A DNA stretch of 64,000 nt from Leucobacter muris (lineage in GTDB: Bacteria; Actinomycetota; Actinomycetes; Actinomycetales; Microbacteriaceae): NCBI RefSeq assembly GCF_004028235.1, contig NZ_CP035037.1, positions 2,108,001 through 2,172,000 of the forward strand, read 5' to 3'. The notes under the pieces were generated by a model, which saw only the letters and a program-made list of their open reading frames with translations, searched no databases and was not told where the DNA came from. The translations under genes and the position numbers were made by a program. This document shows, piece after piece, positions 46,027 through 54,790 of the stretch. The first letter of the stretch is position 1; every line of letters begins with the position of its first letter.

Positions 46027-46845
46027 ATGACCGATGCACAGATCGCCGACCTCCGCGACGAGCGCCGCGGCGTCGACGAGTGGGCCACGTACGACGAGTT
46101 CGCCGCGGGCATCGACACCTACCGCCTGCCGAACGTGTCGCTCGAGGGCCGCAGACTGGCGCTCACCCTCGACGACGGCAGCACCCTCACCGCGCGGTTC
46201 GACGCCGAGACGGCGACGTGGAGCGCGAGCGGCGTCATCGGCGCGAGCGACGCGCGCGACCCCTACGACGCCGTGCAGGTGCGCAAGGACGTCTTCTTCC
46301 TCAACCTGCCGCTGGAGTCGCGCGAGCGCGAGGCCGTGACGATCGTCTGGTCTGAGCGCACCGGCCGCGGCATCGTCGCCCACTCGCACATCGACGCCGA
46401 GCGCGTCGAGGGCGAGCCGCAGGTGAAGCAGGACTTCTACGCCGTTCAGCTCGACGGCGGCGAGGCGAGCGGCGACACCCCCGCGGAGTCGCGCGACCTG
46501 ATCGGCATGCGCAACCTCTACCGCTACAGCCCCGAGCACCTGTACGAGCACGTGTACATGTCGACCGAGCGCTACGCCTGGCAGAACCTGCAGGGCGTGC
46601 AGCGCGGGCACGGCGACATGGACCTCTCGACCGTCTGGAAGCTCGACGAGGGCCTCTATCTCTTCTGCTTCCGCGAGTTCCGCATCTCGGTCGCGAGCGT
46701 CTGGCTGCACGACCTCGGCTACAACCTCATGACCACCGGCATCTTCCTCGGCATCAACGGCCGCGGCGAGTCCGAGCACTCGCGCGCAGGCGGCCACATC
46801 TACCCGCTCGGCACCGTCAAGTACCCCGACGTGCAGCCGGTCTGA
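46027..46845 (+). CDS. MoaF-like protein
   Basis: A 272-residue protein of the MoaF family, named from the Klebsiella monoamine-regulated moa operon; its biochemical role is unknown. The N-terminal half (LPNVSLEGRRLALTLDDGSTLTARFD) looks like the lipocalin-like MoaF domain. The C-terminal half has the family's YEHVYMSTERYAWQNLQGVQRG and the core LYLFCFREFRISVASVWLHDL. It precedes a branched-chain-type ABC operon. Co-occurrence with amine oxidases and an aryl/alkyl sulfatase in this window recalls the Klebsiella monoamine regulon. Confidence 0.75.
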   Translation: MTDAQIADLRDERRGVDEWATYDEFAAGIDTYRLPNVSLEGRRLALTLDDGSTLTARFDAETATWSASGVIGASDARDPYDAVQVRKDVFFLNLPLESREREAVTIVWSERTGRGIVAHSHIDAERVEGEPQVKQDFYAVQLDGGEASGDTPAESRDLIGMRNLYRYSPEHLYEHVYMSTERYAWQNLQGVQRGHGDMDLSTVWKLDEGLYLFCFREFRISVASVWLHDLGYNLMTTGIFLGINGRGESEHSRAGGHIYPLGTVKYPDVQPV

Positions 46846-46890
46846 TCCCGATCTTCACCTCCCCCCTTCACCCATCCGAGAGGACACACC

Positions 46891-48072
46891 ATGAAATCAC
46901 GCATCCTGGGCGCCGCCGCGCTGACCGCGGCGGCCGCACTCGTGCTGAGCGGCTGCGCGGGCAGCGACGGCGGCGGTGAGGGCGCGCCGATCAAACTCGG
47001 CTCCGTCAACACCATCAGCGGCCCCGCCACGTTCCCCGAGGCCTCCGAGGCGGCTGCGGCCGTCTTCGACAAGGTCAACGCCGACGGCGGCATCAACGGG
47101 CGCCAGATCGAGTACAAGGTCACCGACGACAAGGCCGATCCGGCAACCGCCACCGCCTCCGCGCGCGAACTGGTCGGCAGCGACGAAGTGGTCGCTCTCG
47201 TCGGCGGCGCGTCGCTGCTCGACTGCGAGATCAACGCGAAGTACTACGAGCAGGAGAACGTGCGCTCGATCCAGGGCATCGGCGTCGACCCCGGCTGCTT
47301 CAACTCCCCGAACATCGCGCCGGCCAACATCGGCCCGTTCAACGACACCACGCTCACGATGCTCTACGGCTCCGAGGAGCTCGGCCTCGAGAACCTCTGC
47401 GTGCTGACGAGCGTCATCGGCTCGACCGGCCCCGCCTACCAGGCCGGCGTCGACCGCTGGAGCGACATCACCGGCAAGGAGCCGCTGTACGTCGACGACA
47501 CAGTTCCCTACGGCGGCGCCGACTACACCCCCTACGTGGTGAAGGCGCGCGAGGCCGGCTGCGACGGCATCGTGACCAACAACGTCGAGCCCGACGCCAT
47601 CGGCATGCTCAAGGCCGCGAACCAGCAGGGCTGGGACGACGTCACCTTCCTGATGCTCACCTCGGTGTACAGCGAGAGCTTCGCGCAGGCCGTGTCGAAC
47701 AGCGCGGCCGGCGTCTACGTGCCCGCCGAGTTCTACCCCTTCACCGAGGACAGCGACGTGAACGCCGACTGGAAGGCGCTGATGGAGGAGAACGGCATCA
47801 CGCTCACCTCGTTCAGCCAGGGCGGCTACCTCGCCGCGACCTTCATGGTCGAGGTGCTCGAGAGCATCGAGGGCGACATCACCCGCGAGAGCGTCAACGA
47901 GGCGCTCGCGAACATGGATCCCCTCGACAACCCGATGATCGCCTACCCCTACCAGTTCGACAAGATCGCCGCTCAGGACTACGAGCCGGGCGGCTGGCCC
48001 GTCACCCTGAAGTCGGGCACCAACGCCTGGGAGAAGGCGGCCGACGACTGGCTGATGATCCCGGCGAGCTGA
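46891..48072 (+). CDS. livK: Branched-chain-type ABC transporter substrate-binding lipoprotein
   Basis: A 393-residue receptor with lipobox LSGC (Cys22) and the LivK-type opening KLGSVNTISGPATFPEASEAA, then VNADGGINGRQIEYKVTDD. This family also binds amides, aromatic compounds and urea, so an amino acid ligand is not certain. GAGAGGA precedes the ATG. Two strong hairpins separate it from the permease genes. Confidence 0.9.
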   Translation: MKSRILGAAALTAAAALVLSGCAGSDGGGEGAPIKLGSVNTISGPATFPEASEAAAAVFDKVNADGGINGRQIEYKVTDDKADPATATASARELVGSDEVVALVGGASLLDCEINAKYYEQENVRSIQGIGVDPGCFNSPNIAPANIGPFNDTTLTMLYGSEELGLENLCVLTSVIGSTGPAYQAGVDRWSDITGKEPLYVDDTVPYGGADYTPYVVKAREAGCDGIVTNNVEPDAIGMLKAANQQGWDDVTFLMLTSVYSESFAQAVSNSAAGVYVPAEFYPFTEDSDVNADWKALMEENGITLTSFSQGGYLAATFMVEVLESIEGDITRESVNEALANMDPLDNPMIAYPYQFDKIAAQDYEPGGWPVTLKSGTNAWEKAADDWLMIPAS

Positions 48073-48081
48073 TGCTCCGCG

Positions 48082-48173
48082 CCCTGAGCCGCTCGCGGGG
48101 GCCGATCCCCACGACGGGCTCAGGGTCAGACTCACCCGGTGCGGCTGGAGCGCTTCGCTCCAGCCGCACCGGG
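48082..48173 (+). terminator. Double hairpin between livK and livH
   Basis: The first hairpin pairs CCCTGAGCC (48082-48090) with GGCTCAGGG (48117-48125). The second is a perfect 18-bp stem (48135-48152 with 48156-48173) around the loop CTT. As livH follows in the operon, this probably terminates most transcripts after the receptor gene. Confidence 0.75.
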
Positions 48174-48241
48174 CACCTCCGTTTCAGATCTCGAAGGATT
48201 CCCATGCTTCTCACTTCCCATCGCGCACCGGGGAGGCGGCC

Positions 48242-49117
48242 GTGAACGGCGGGGCCCTGCTGCAGGGCGCGCTCTCGGGCCTCGCCGCCGGCGGCGTGTA
48301 CGCCGTGTTCGCGGTCACGCTCACCCTCATGTCGCGCCTCGTGCGCGTCGTCAACTTCGCGCAGGCCGCGACCGGCATGTTCGCCGCGTTCGTCGCCGTC
48401 TGGTTCGCCAGCAAGCTCGGCATGCCCGTCTGGCTCGCGACGATCGCGGGCATCCTGGTGGGTGCGCTGCTCGCCGCCATCATCGGCTGGATCGCGGCGA
48501 CCTGGCTCTCGGACGCCGACCTCTCGACCCGCTCGGCGATGACCGTGGGACCCTTCCTGCTGCTGATGTCGCTCTCGTACATCCTGTTCGGCAACAAGCC
48601 GCAGCCCTTCGCGCCCATCTTCAACGGCCCCGCGTTCACGGTCACCGGCGTCGTGGTGAGCTGGGTCACCGTCATCACCGTCTCGCTCGCGATCCTGGTC
48701 GCGGTCGCCGCGGCGCTCGTGCTGCGCAAGACGACCATCGGCACCAAGCTGCGCGCGCTCTCCGACCGCCCCACCACGGCCGAGCTCATCGGCATCTCGT
48801 CGAAGCCGCTGGCCATCGGGGTATGGGCGGTGACGGGCGCGATCAGCGCCGTCACGATCCTCATCATCGCGCCGACGCAGTCGAACGACGCGGTGACCCT
48901 CTCGATGCTCATCATCCCCGCCGCCGCGGCGGCGCTGCTCGGCGGCTTCAAGCGCCTCGATCTCGCGGTCGTCGGCGGTCTGCTGCTCGGCCTCATCAAC
49001 GGCATGGTCGCGCAGATCAACGAGCTGGCGCTCGTTCGCAACTTCGTGCCGCTCATCTTCATCGTCATCCTGCTGCTGTGGTCGCAGCGAAAGGAGGTGT
49101 GGGATGCTGCTCGCTAA
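48242..49117 (+). CDS. livH: Branched-chain-type ABC permease (LivH-like)
   Basis: A 291-residue membrane protein with about eight helices; GLAAGGVYAVFAVTLTLMSRLVRVVNFAQAATGMFAAF is the standard LivH N-terminus, and the loop LRALSDRPTTAELIGI is also typical. The GTG has GGGAGG upstream. Its end overlaps the livM start by 14 bases. Confidence 0.92.
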   Translation: MNGGALLQGALSGLAAGGVYAVFAVTLTLMSRLVRVVNFAQAATGMFAAFVAVWFASKLGMPVWLATIAGILVGALLAAIIGWIAATWLSDADLSTRSAMTVGPFLLLMSLSYILFGNKPQPFAPIFNGPAFTVTGVVVSWVTVITVSLAILVAVAAALVLRKTTIGTKLRALSDRPTTAELIGISSKPLAIGVWAVTGAISAVTILIIAPTQSNDAVTLSMLIIPAAAAALLGGFKRLDLAVVGGLLLGLINGMVAQINELALVRNFVPLIFIVILLLWSQRKEVWDAAR

Positions 49118-49486
49118 TCGGCGCCTGCGCCATGTTCTGCCCATCGCCATCGCGATCCTCGGGATCGGCATCGGCTGGGCGCTGAGCGTCGGGCTCTCCG
49201 GCTACGTCGTGTACCTGGCCATCAGCATGGTCACCGCGACGATCTCGCTGCTCGGTCTCGGCATCGTCACCGGGTCGGCCGGGATCATCGCGCTCTGCCA
49301 GCTCACCTTCAGCGCGATCGGCGCGTGGGTGGTCACATTCCTCAACAAGAACGAGGCCCCCGGCGGTTTCATCGTCTGGCTGCTCGCGGGGGCGGTCGTG
49401 GCCGCAGTCGCGGGCGTGCTGCTCGGCCTGCCCGCACTGAATTGGCCTGGTTTGAGTTCCGATCTTTATACAAGGATGGAACTACG

Positions 49487-49801
49487 ATGCCAAGCAAATA
49501 TGACCCTGAACTTCGCCAGCGCGCACTTCGGATGCTCGCCGAAGCCCGTCCCGAGCACGAGTCGCTGACCGCGGCCTGCCGACACGTCGGTGGGCTCCTC
49601 GGAGTGAGCCCGGAGACGCTGCGCGTGTGGCAGCGCCGCTACGACATCGATACCGGCGCGAAGCCTGGCACCTCGATCGATATGGCCCAGGAGAACCGGC
49701 GGTTACGCCGCGAGGTGAGCGAGCTCCGTAAGGCCAACGAGGTACTCAAAGCCGCGAGCGTGTTTTTCGCGAAGGAACTCGACCGGCCACGAACGAAATG
49801 A
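49487..49801 (+). CDS. IS3-family transposase OrfA
   Basis: A 104-residue DNA-binding subunit: a helix-turn-helix (LTAACRHVGGLLGVSPETLRVWQRR) followed by a leucine-zipper-like helix (ENRRLRREVSELRKANEVLKAAS), as in IS3 OrfA. AAGGA lies nine bases before the ATG. Its stop overlaps the orfB start as ATGA. Confidence 0.92.
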   Translation: MPSKYDPELRQRALRMLAEARPEHESLTAACRHVGGLLGVSPETLRVWQRRYDIDTGAKPGTSIDMAQENRRLRREVSELRKANEVLKAASVFFAKELDRPRTK

Positions 49802-50709
49802 TCAGATTCATCGACGAGTACCGTGATCGTTTCGGGGTCGAGTTCCTCTGTCGTACGCTGCGTGCGGCAGTTCGTGGGTTCCTCACCTCCCGCGGATACC
49901 GGGCCGCGAAAGCCCGGTCGGCCTCAGCCAGGCAGCTGCGCGACGAGTTGCTCCTCCCTGAGATCCGGCGGCTCCACGCGAAGCACTATGGCGTGTACGG
50001 GCGCCGGAAGATGCATGCCCTGCTGAAGCGTGAGGGGTGGAAGATCGGCCGCGACCAGACCGAGCGTCTGATGCGGCTCGCCGGCGTGCGCGGGGTACGG
50101 AAATCAAAGCGCGTGTTCACCACACGCCCTAACAAAACGGCGGCACTGCCTGCCGATCTCGTCAACCGGAGATTCGCCGCTGACGGGCCGCGCAAGCTCT
50201 GGGTGTGCGACGTGACCTACGTCGCCACCTGGTCTGGGTTCGCCTATGTCGCGTTCGTCACTGACGTGTACTCGCGCAGAATCGTGGGCTGGAATGTCGC
50301 TGCGACGCTGAAATCTGAGGTTCTGCCGATGCAGGCACTCGATATGGCTGCGTGGCAATCGGGCGGCAGGCTCGATGGCCTGATCCATCACGCCGATCAC
50401 GGGTCGAATTACACCGCCATGGTCTATACGGATCGCATTGCGGAACTCGGAGCAGTGCCCTCGACCGGGACGGTCGGCGACAGTTTTGACAATGCCATGG
50501 CTGAGGCGGTCAACAACCTCTACAAGACCGAACTGATCCGACAGCAGGGCCCCTGGCGGACGGTTGAGCAGGTCGAACTCGCGACCCTCGAATACGTGTG
50601 GTGGTGGAACCATGAGCGCCTTCACGGGGAGCTCGATATGCGTACCCCGATCGAGGTCGAGCAGGCCTACTATACTGAGGCCGAGGAACTTCTGTCACCG
50701 ACAGGTTGA
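49798..50709 (+). CDS. IS3-family transposase OrfB (DDE integrase core)
   Basis: A 303-residue catalytic subunit. The N-terminal region has HAKHYGVYGRRKMHALLKREG. The DDE residues lie in VCDVTYVATWSG, IHHADHGSNYTA and DSFDNAMAEAVNNLYK. It overlaps orfA by ATGA; I saw no classic A-rich slippery site, so coupling rather than -1 frameshifting may be used. Confidence 0.93.
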   Translation: MIRFIDEYRDRFGVEFLCRTLRAAVRGFLTSRGYRAAKARSASARQLRDELLLPEIRRLHAKHYGVYGRRKMHALLKREGWKIGRDQTERLMRLAGVRGVRKSKRVFTTRPNKTAALPADLVNRRFAADGPRKLWVCDVTYVATWSGFAYVAFVTDVYSRRIVGWNVAATLKSEVLPMQALDMAAWQSGGRLDGLIHHADHGSNYTAMVYTDRIAELGAVPSTGTVGDSFDNAMAEAVNNLYKTELIRQQGPWRTVEQVELATLEYVWWWNHERLHGELDMRTPIEVEQAYYTEAEELLSPTG

Positions 50710-52175
50710 CAGGAAAACCGGTCGGAACTCAAACCAGGCCAATTCACACTGCGCCTGCGCGGCGTGAACCTCGCGGTCGTCACGCTCGGCGCCGCCGCGG
50801 CGGTCGACGTGCTGCTCGTGCAGACCCAGTTCCCCGGGCAGCAGGAGGGGCTCTCGGTCGAGCGCCCCGGCCTGTTCTCGAGCGACCGCGAGTACTTCTT
50901 CTTCGCGATGATCGTGCTCGTCGTCTGCATCTACCTGGTGTTCCTGCTGCAGCGCAGCCGGGCCGGCAGCAGCTGGAAGGCCGTGGCCTTCTCGGAGCGC
51001 GGCACCGCGGCGGTCGGCCAGAGCGTGCGCATGGCGAAGCTCTCGGCGTTCGCGGTGAGCGCCGCCCTCGGCGGCGTCTCGGGCGGCCTGCTCGCGGGCC
51101 AGGTGGGCATTCCCTACGCCTCGAGCTTCACGCCCATCATGTCGATCGCGTTCTACATCCTCGCGGTGATGAGCGGCACCTACCTCATCGACATGGCCAT
51201 CTTCGGCGGCGTGCTGTGGGTGCTCGTGCCCGAGCTGCTGAAGCGCTGGGGCGTGCCTCAGGACTGGGGCTTCGTGATCTTCGGCCTGCTCGGCATCCAG
51301 GCGATCACGGGCGGCTCGAACCTCGGCGAGGTGATCCGCAGCGGCTTCCGCGCTCGCGCGAGGAAACGGCGCGCCGCGCGGGTCGAGACCGCCTCGAACG
51401 AGGTGGGGACGACGGCGCTCGACGTGTTCGCGGTGCCCGAGGCCGCCGAGCCGATCCCCGCCGATGCGGCGCCGGTGCTCGAGGTGCGCGGCCTGGGCGT
51501 GCAGTTCGGCAGCCTCAAGGCGAACGACGACGTGTCGCTGCAGGTGCGGCCGCGCTCCATCATGGGCCTCATCGGGCCGAACGGCGCCGGCAAGTCGACC
51601 TTCGTCGACGCGGTGAGCGGCTTCCTGCCCCAGCACACCGGCACCGTGCTGCTCGACGGCGAGGACATCACGCGGCTCTCCCCGGTGGCCCGCGCCCGCA
51701 AGGGCCTGCGCCGCACCTTCCAGCAGGATCGGGTGCCGCCGCAGCTGTCGGTCGAGGCGTACGTGCGCTTCGTGGCGCGCCAGCGCCTCGACCACGACGA
51801 GCTCGCCGATGCCCTCGCGTTCCTCGGCTGCCCTCCCCCGGAGGAGCAGCTGGCGAACGTCGACGTGGGCACGCGCCGGCTCATCGAGGTCGCCGCGGCG
51901 GTGCTGTCTGGCCCGCGCGTGCTGATCCTCGACGAGCCGGCGGCGGGTCTCTCCCACGAGGAGCACCTGCAGTTCGGCCACCGTCTCACTCGGATCCCGT
52001 CGCGCTTCGACACCGCGATCGTGGTCATCGAGCACGACCTCGATCTGGTGCGCTCGGTGTGCACCGAGCTCACCGTGCTCGACTTCGGCAAGGTGCTCGC
52101 TCAGGGCCCGACGCGCGAGGTGCTGGACGATCCCGCCGTGATCGCGGCCTACATGGGAGATGCGGAGATGACGCA

Positions 52176-52871
52176 ATGAACGAACTGCAACTGAGCGGTG
52201 TGACCGTGCGCCGCGGGGCCGGGCCGGTCGTCTCAGAGGTCGATCTCACCCTGCAGGAGGGGCGGATCGTCACCCTCGTGGGGCCGAACGGCGCGGGCAA
52301 GACGAGTCTGCTCGAGTCGGTCTCGGGAGTGATCGGGCACGCGAGCGGCGACATCACCGTCGACGGCGAGTCGATCGCGAAGTGGAGCCGGGTGCAGCGC
52401 TCGCGCGCGGGCATCGCCCACATCGAACAGGGGCGCGCCATCTTCCCCTCGCTCACCGTGCGCGAGAACCTGCTGCTGACGGCGAAGAACGATGCCGGCG
52501 TGCAGGAGGTGATGCAGTCGTTCCCCGAGCTCGAGAAGCGCATCGACTCGCAGTCGGTGCTGCTTTCGGGCGGCGAGCAGCAGATGCTCGTGCTCGCCCG
52601 GGCGTTCGCCTCGAAGCCGCGGTTCCTGCTGATCGACGAGATGTCGCTCGGTCTCGCGCCCGTGGTGTTCATGCGGTTGCTGCCGCTGATCCAGCAGATC
52701 GCAGCCTCGGGCGTGGGCGTGCTGCTCGTCGAGCAGTTCACGCATCTCGCGCTGGGCATCGCCGACGACGCGATGGTGGTGGCGAGCGGCCGGGTGAGTC
52801 ACCCGCAGGGTCCGGCGAAGGCGCTCGCCGAGGACGAGGCGCTGCTGCGGCAGGCGTACCTGGGAGGCTGA
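52176..52871 (+). CDS. livF: Branched-chain-type ABC transporter ATP-binding protein (LivF-like)
   Basis: A 231-residue ATPase: Walker A GPNGAGKT, LivF-type HIEQGRAIFPSLTVRENL, signature LSGGEQQMLVLARA and Walker B FLLIDEMSLGLAP. The ATG overlaps the preceding stop (ATGA). It should still be translated despite the upstream IS, but lacks an intact LivM partner. Confidence 0.93.
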   Translation: MNELQLSGVTVRRGAGPVVSEVDLTLQEGRIVTLVGPNGAGKTSLLESVSGVIGHASGDITVDGESIAKWSRVQRSRAGIAHIEQGRAIFPSLTVRENLLLTAKNDAGVQEVMQSFPELEKRIDSQSVLLSGGEQQMLVLARAFASKPRFLLIDEMSLGLAPVVFMRLLPLIQQIAASGVGVLLVEQFTHLALGIADDAMVVASGRVSHPQGPAKALAEDEALLRQAYLGG

Positions 52872-52894
52872 GCCGCGCCGCCTCCGGCGCGGGT

Positions 52895-52956
52895 GAGAGA
52901 TCCGGCTTCGATGAGACCAGTTCCTCGGTTCTGGTCTCACCGAAGCCGGATCTCTC
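52895..52956. terminator. Large hairpin between convergent livF and pilin genes
   Basis: Two 26-base arms (52895-52920 and 52931-52956) pair with one mismatch around a ten-base loop. It lies downstream of both genes and probably serves as a bidirectional terminator. Confidence 0.8.
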
Positions 52957-52970
52957 GCGTCAGCGGCCCC

Positions 52971-54531
52971 TCACACTGCGGCGGCGGTCTTCGTGCGGCG
53001 TCCGAACACCGCGAACAGTACACCGCCCGCGATGAGGATCGCGCCCGCGGCACCGATCGTGATGCCGCCAGCACCGCCCAGCACGGGCAGTGCCCCGGCC
53101 TCCCGCTGACGGTTCTCGATGCTCACGATCGAGCCCGCGCCCGACGGGTTGCGACCCGGGTGCACAGTGATCTCGATCGGCTCGCCGCTCGCGACGTAGC
53201 CCGCCGGAGCGCTCGTCTCCACCAACCAGTACTTCACACCCGCCGGCGACGACTTCAGGCCGCGGATCACCGCGAAACCGTGGTCGGCGCCCTGATCGGC
53301 CGTGACGAACGTCTTGCCGTCCTCGCTCACCCCGGAGCCCTCGGCGAACTCCAGCGCACCGGTCACCGGCAGGCCCGCTTCCACCTGCGCCACCGCGTCG
53401 CGGGCGGCGCCCTCGGACTCGAACACCTGGAACCCCGCGCCCGCGAGCCGATCCGCCTGTTCGGCGGGATCGCCACCCTCGATCATCCTGTTCACCCGCG
53501 CCGAGCCCCAGTACGTCCGGGTGGTAGACGCGTTCAGGTGCTCGTCGTTCAGCCAGAGCGCCGCGTTGTTCGCGAGCTCTCCCCTCGTCGGCACCGAGGC
53601 GACGCGGGTCGCGAGCGTGAAGTCGACCTGAGCCCCGTCCCCCGCCGTGCGCAGCGCGTCGAGCCCGGGCTGCTCCATCCGCATCCAGACGCTCGTGGGT
53701 GACGGCTCGATCGTGAAGTCGCCGGGCGCCGAGAGCTCGATCGGCGGGCCGGCGGTCGGCCGAATCGTGACGGTCGGCGCAGGATCGTCGGCGTAGACGA
53801 GACCGGAGGGGAGGATGTCCAGCACCTCGTACTGATGCGGCGCGGGCGTCACGTGCGGCACGTTGCCGGTGATCGTCCACTTCACGAGATCGCCGAGCGC
53901 GTGCGCGGCGCCGTCGTCGACCGTCTTCACGACCCCCGGGGCGATCGCCTTCGGGTAGGCGTGAATGTCGTAGTTGAAGACGCCGGGCTGCTGCGTGGGC
54001 ATCGGCGCCGTGACGAGGAACGGCTGCACGTCGCTCGTCATCGACGCCGGCTTCTCCACCTGCTGCACCAGGTACAGCCCCACGCGAAGCGCGCGGAGCG
54101 TGACCGTGCCGGCGGCGGGCCCATCGCCTCCCGTCGTGCCCCGCCACACCGGCACCAGCGTAGGCGAGGCCGCCGCGAGCGCGGCGGGGTCGTCGAGGTA
54201 GGGCTGGACCATCGCCCACCCCGCGTCGGTCGTCAGATCGACGGGCACCCCGCCGATCTCGGTGACCCGCTCGAATTCGAACGTGACGCCTTTGACGGGG
54301 AACGATCCCATCGGGCAGCGCGGGCAGTTCCGACCCGTCGCCCGGGACGCCAGTCGGCGGTGTCGGCTGGGTCAGCACGTGCACCGTCAGCGTGCCGATC
54401 CGATCCGGGTCGATGTCGTCCGGCGCGGCCTGAGCCGCGGGGGCCGCGCCTCCCACCAGCGCGGCCGCGCCGATACCGAGCGCGGCGACAGCCGCGAGCG
54501 CAGTGCTCCATCGTGTGCGGGTTCTCGGCAT
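52971..54531 (-). CDS. SpaA-like surface pilin subunit with isopeptide-type domains, frameshifted
   Basis: Secreted, cell-wall-type pilin of about 519 residues after repair. It has a signal peptide (MPRTRTRWSTALAAVAALG...) and an N-terminal domain (TLTVHVLTQPTPPTGVPGDG...VKGVTFEFERV). The YDIHAYPKA segment resembles the pilin-motif Lys region. It also has an E-box YWLVETSAPAGYV, then LPVLGG, a hydrophobic helix and RRTK. The sorting motif has Leu where LPXTG has Thr. The frame breaks at a CCC run at 54307-54309; removing one base joins LPDG to SFPVKGV. No sortase gene is adjacent. Confidence 0.8.
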
Positions 54532-54790
54532 GCGGTCTTCCTCTCGTCGTGCGGGCATCGACGCGCGAGCACCCCGATCCGGGCGTCTCGCACGCGGGCA
54601 GGCCCGACCCGGCGATCACGCGCCCGCTCCCCCCGCTTCGGCGCCTCGAGCGGATCACCACTCGTGCGGCCGAGCGCACACACTTCACCTGATGGAGCCA
54701 TAGCTCGCGCTCAGGATAGCGACGACTTCAACCCCCGCGCACGGCGATAGGAGTTTTCACCCAGCCCCGCTCGGCGCGGGAAGACGGCGC

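Larger units (their letters stand above)
49438..50746 (+). mobile_element. IS3-family insertion sequence, 1309 bp, complete
   Basis: The ends are 25-bp perfect inverted repeats (49438-49462 and 50722-50746; 27 bp with one mismatch), starting TGAATTGGCC and ending GGCCAATTCA, with the TG...CA termini of IS3 elements. The target duplication is CAC (49435-49437 and 50747-50749). It carries overlapping orfA and orfB and no passenger gene. Intact ends and ORFs suggest a recent insertion. Confidence 0.95.
49104..52179 (+). pseudogene. livM-livG fusion gene interrupted by an IS3-family element
   Basis: Codes for a branched-chain-type permease fused to its ATPase, split into 49104-49437 and 50750-52179. 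Removing the IS and one CAC duplicate rejoins VLLGLPA to LRLRGVNLAVVTLGAAAA in frame, giving 588 codons without a stop. The LivM part ends near residue 320. The ATPase part starts VLEVRGLGVQFGSLKANDDVS and has GPNGAGKS, the atypical signature region NVDVGTRRLIEVAAAVLSG and Walker B VLILDEPAAG. The permease is certainly inactivated. A protein from GTG 50764 could still supply the ATPase part. Confidence 0.9.
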
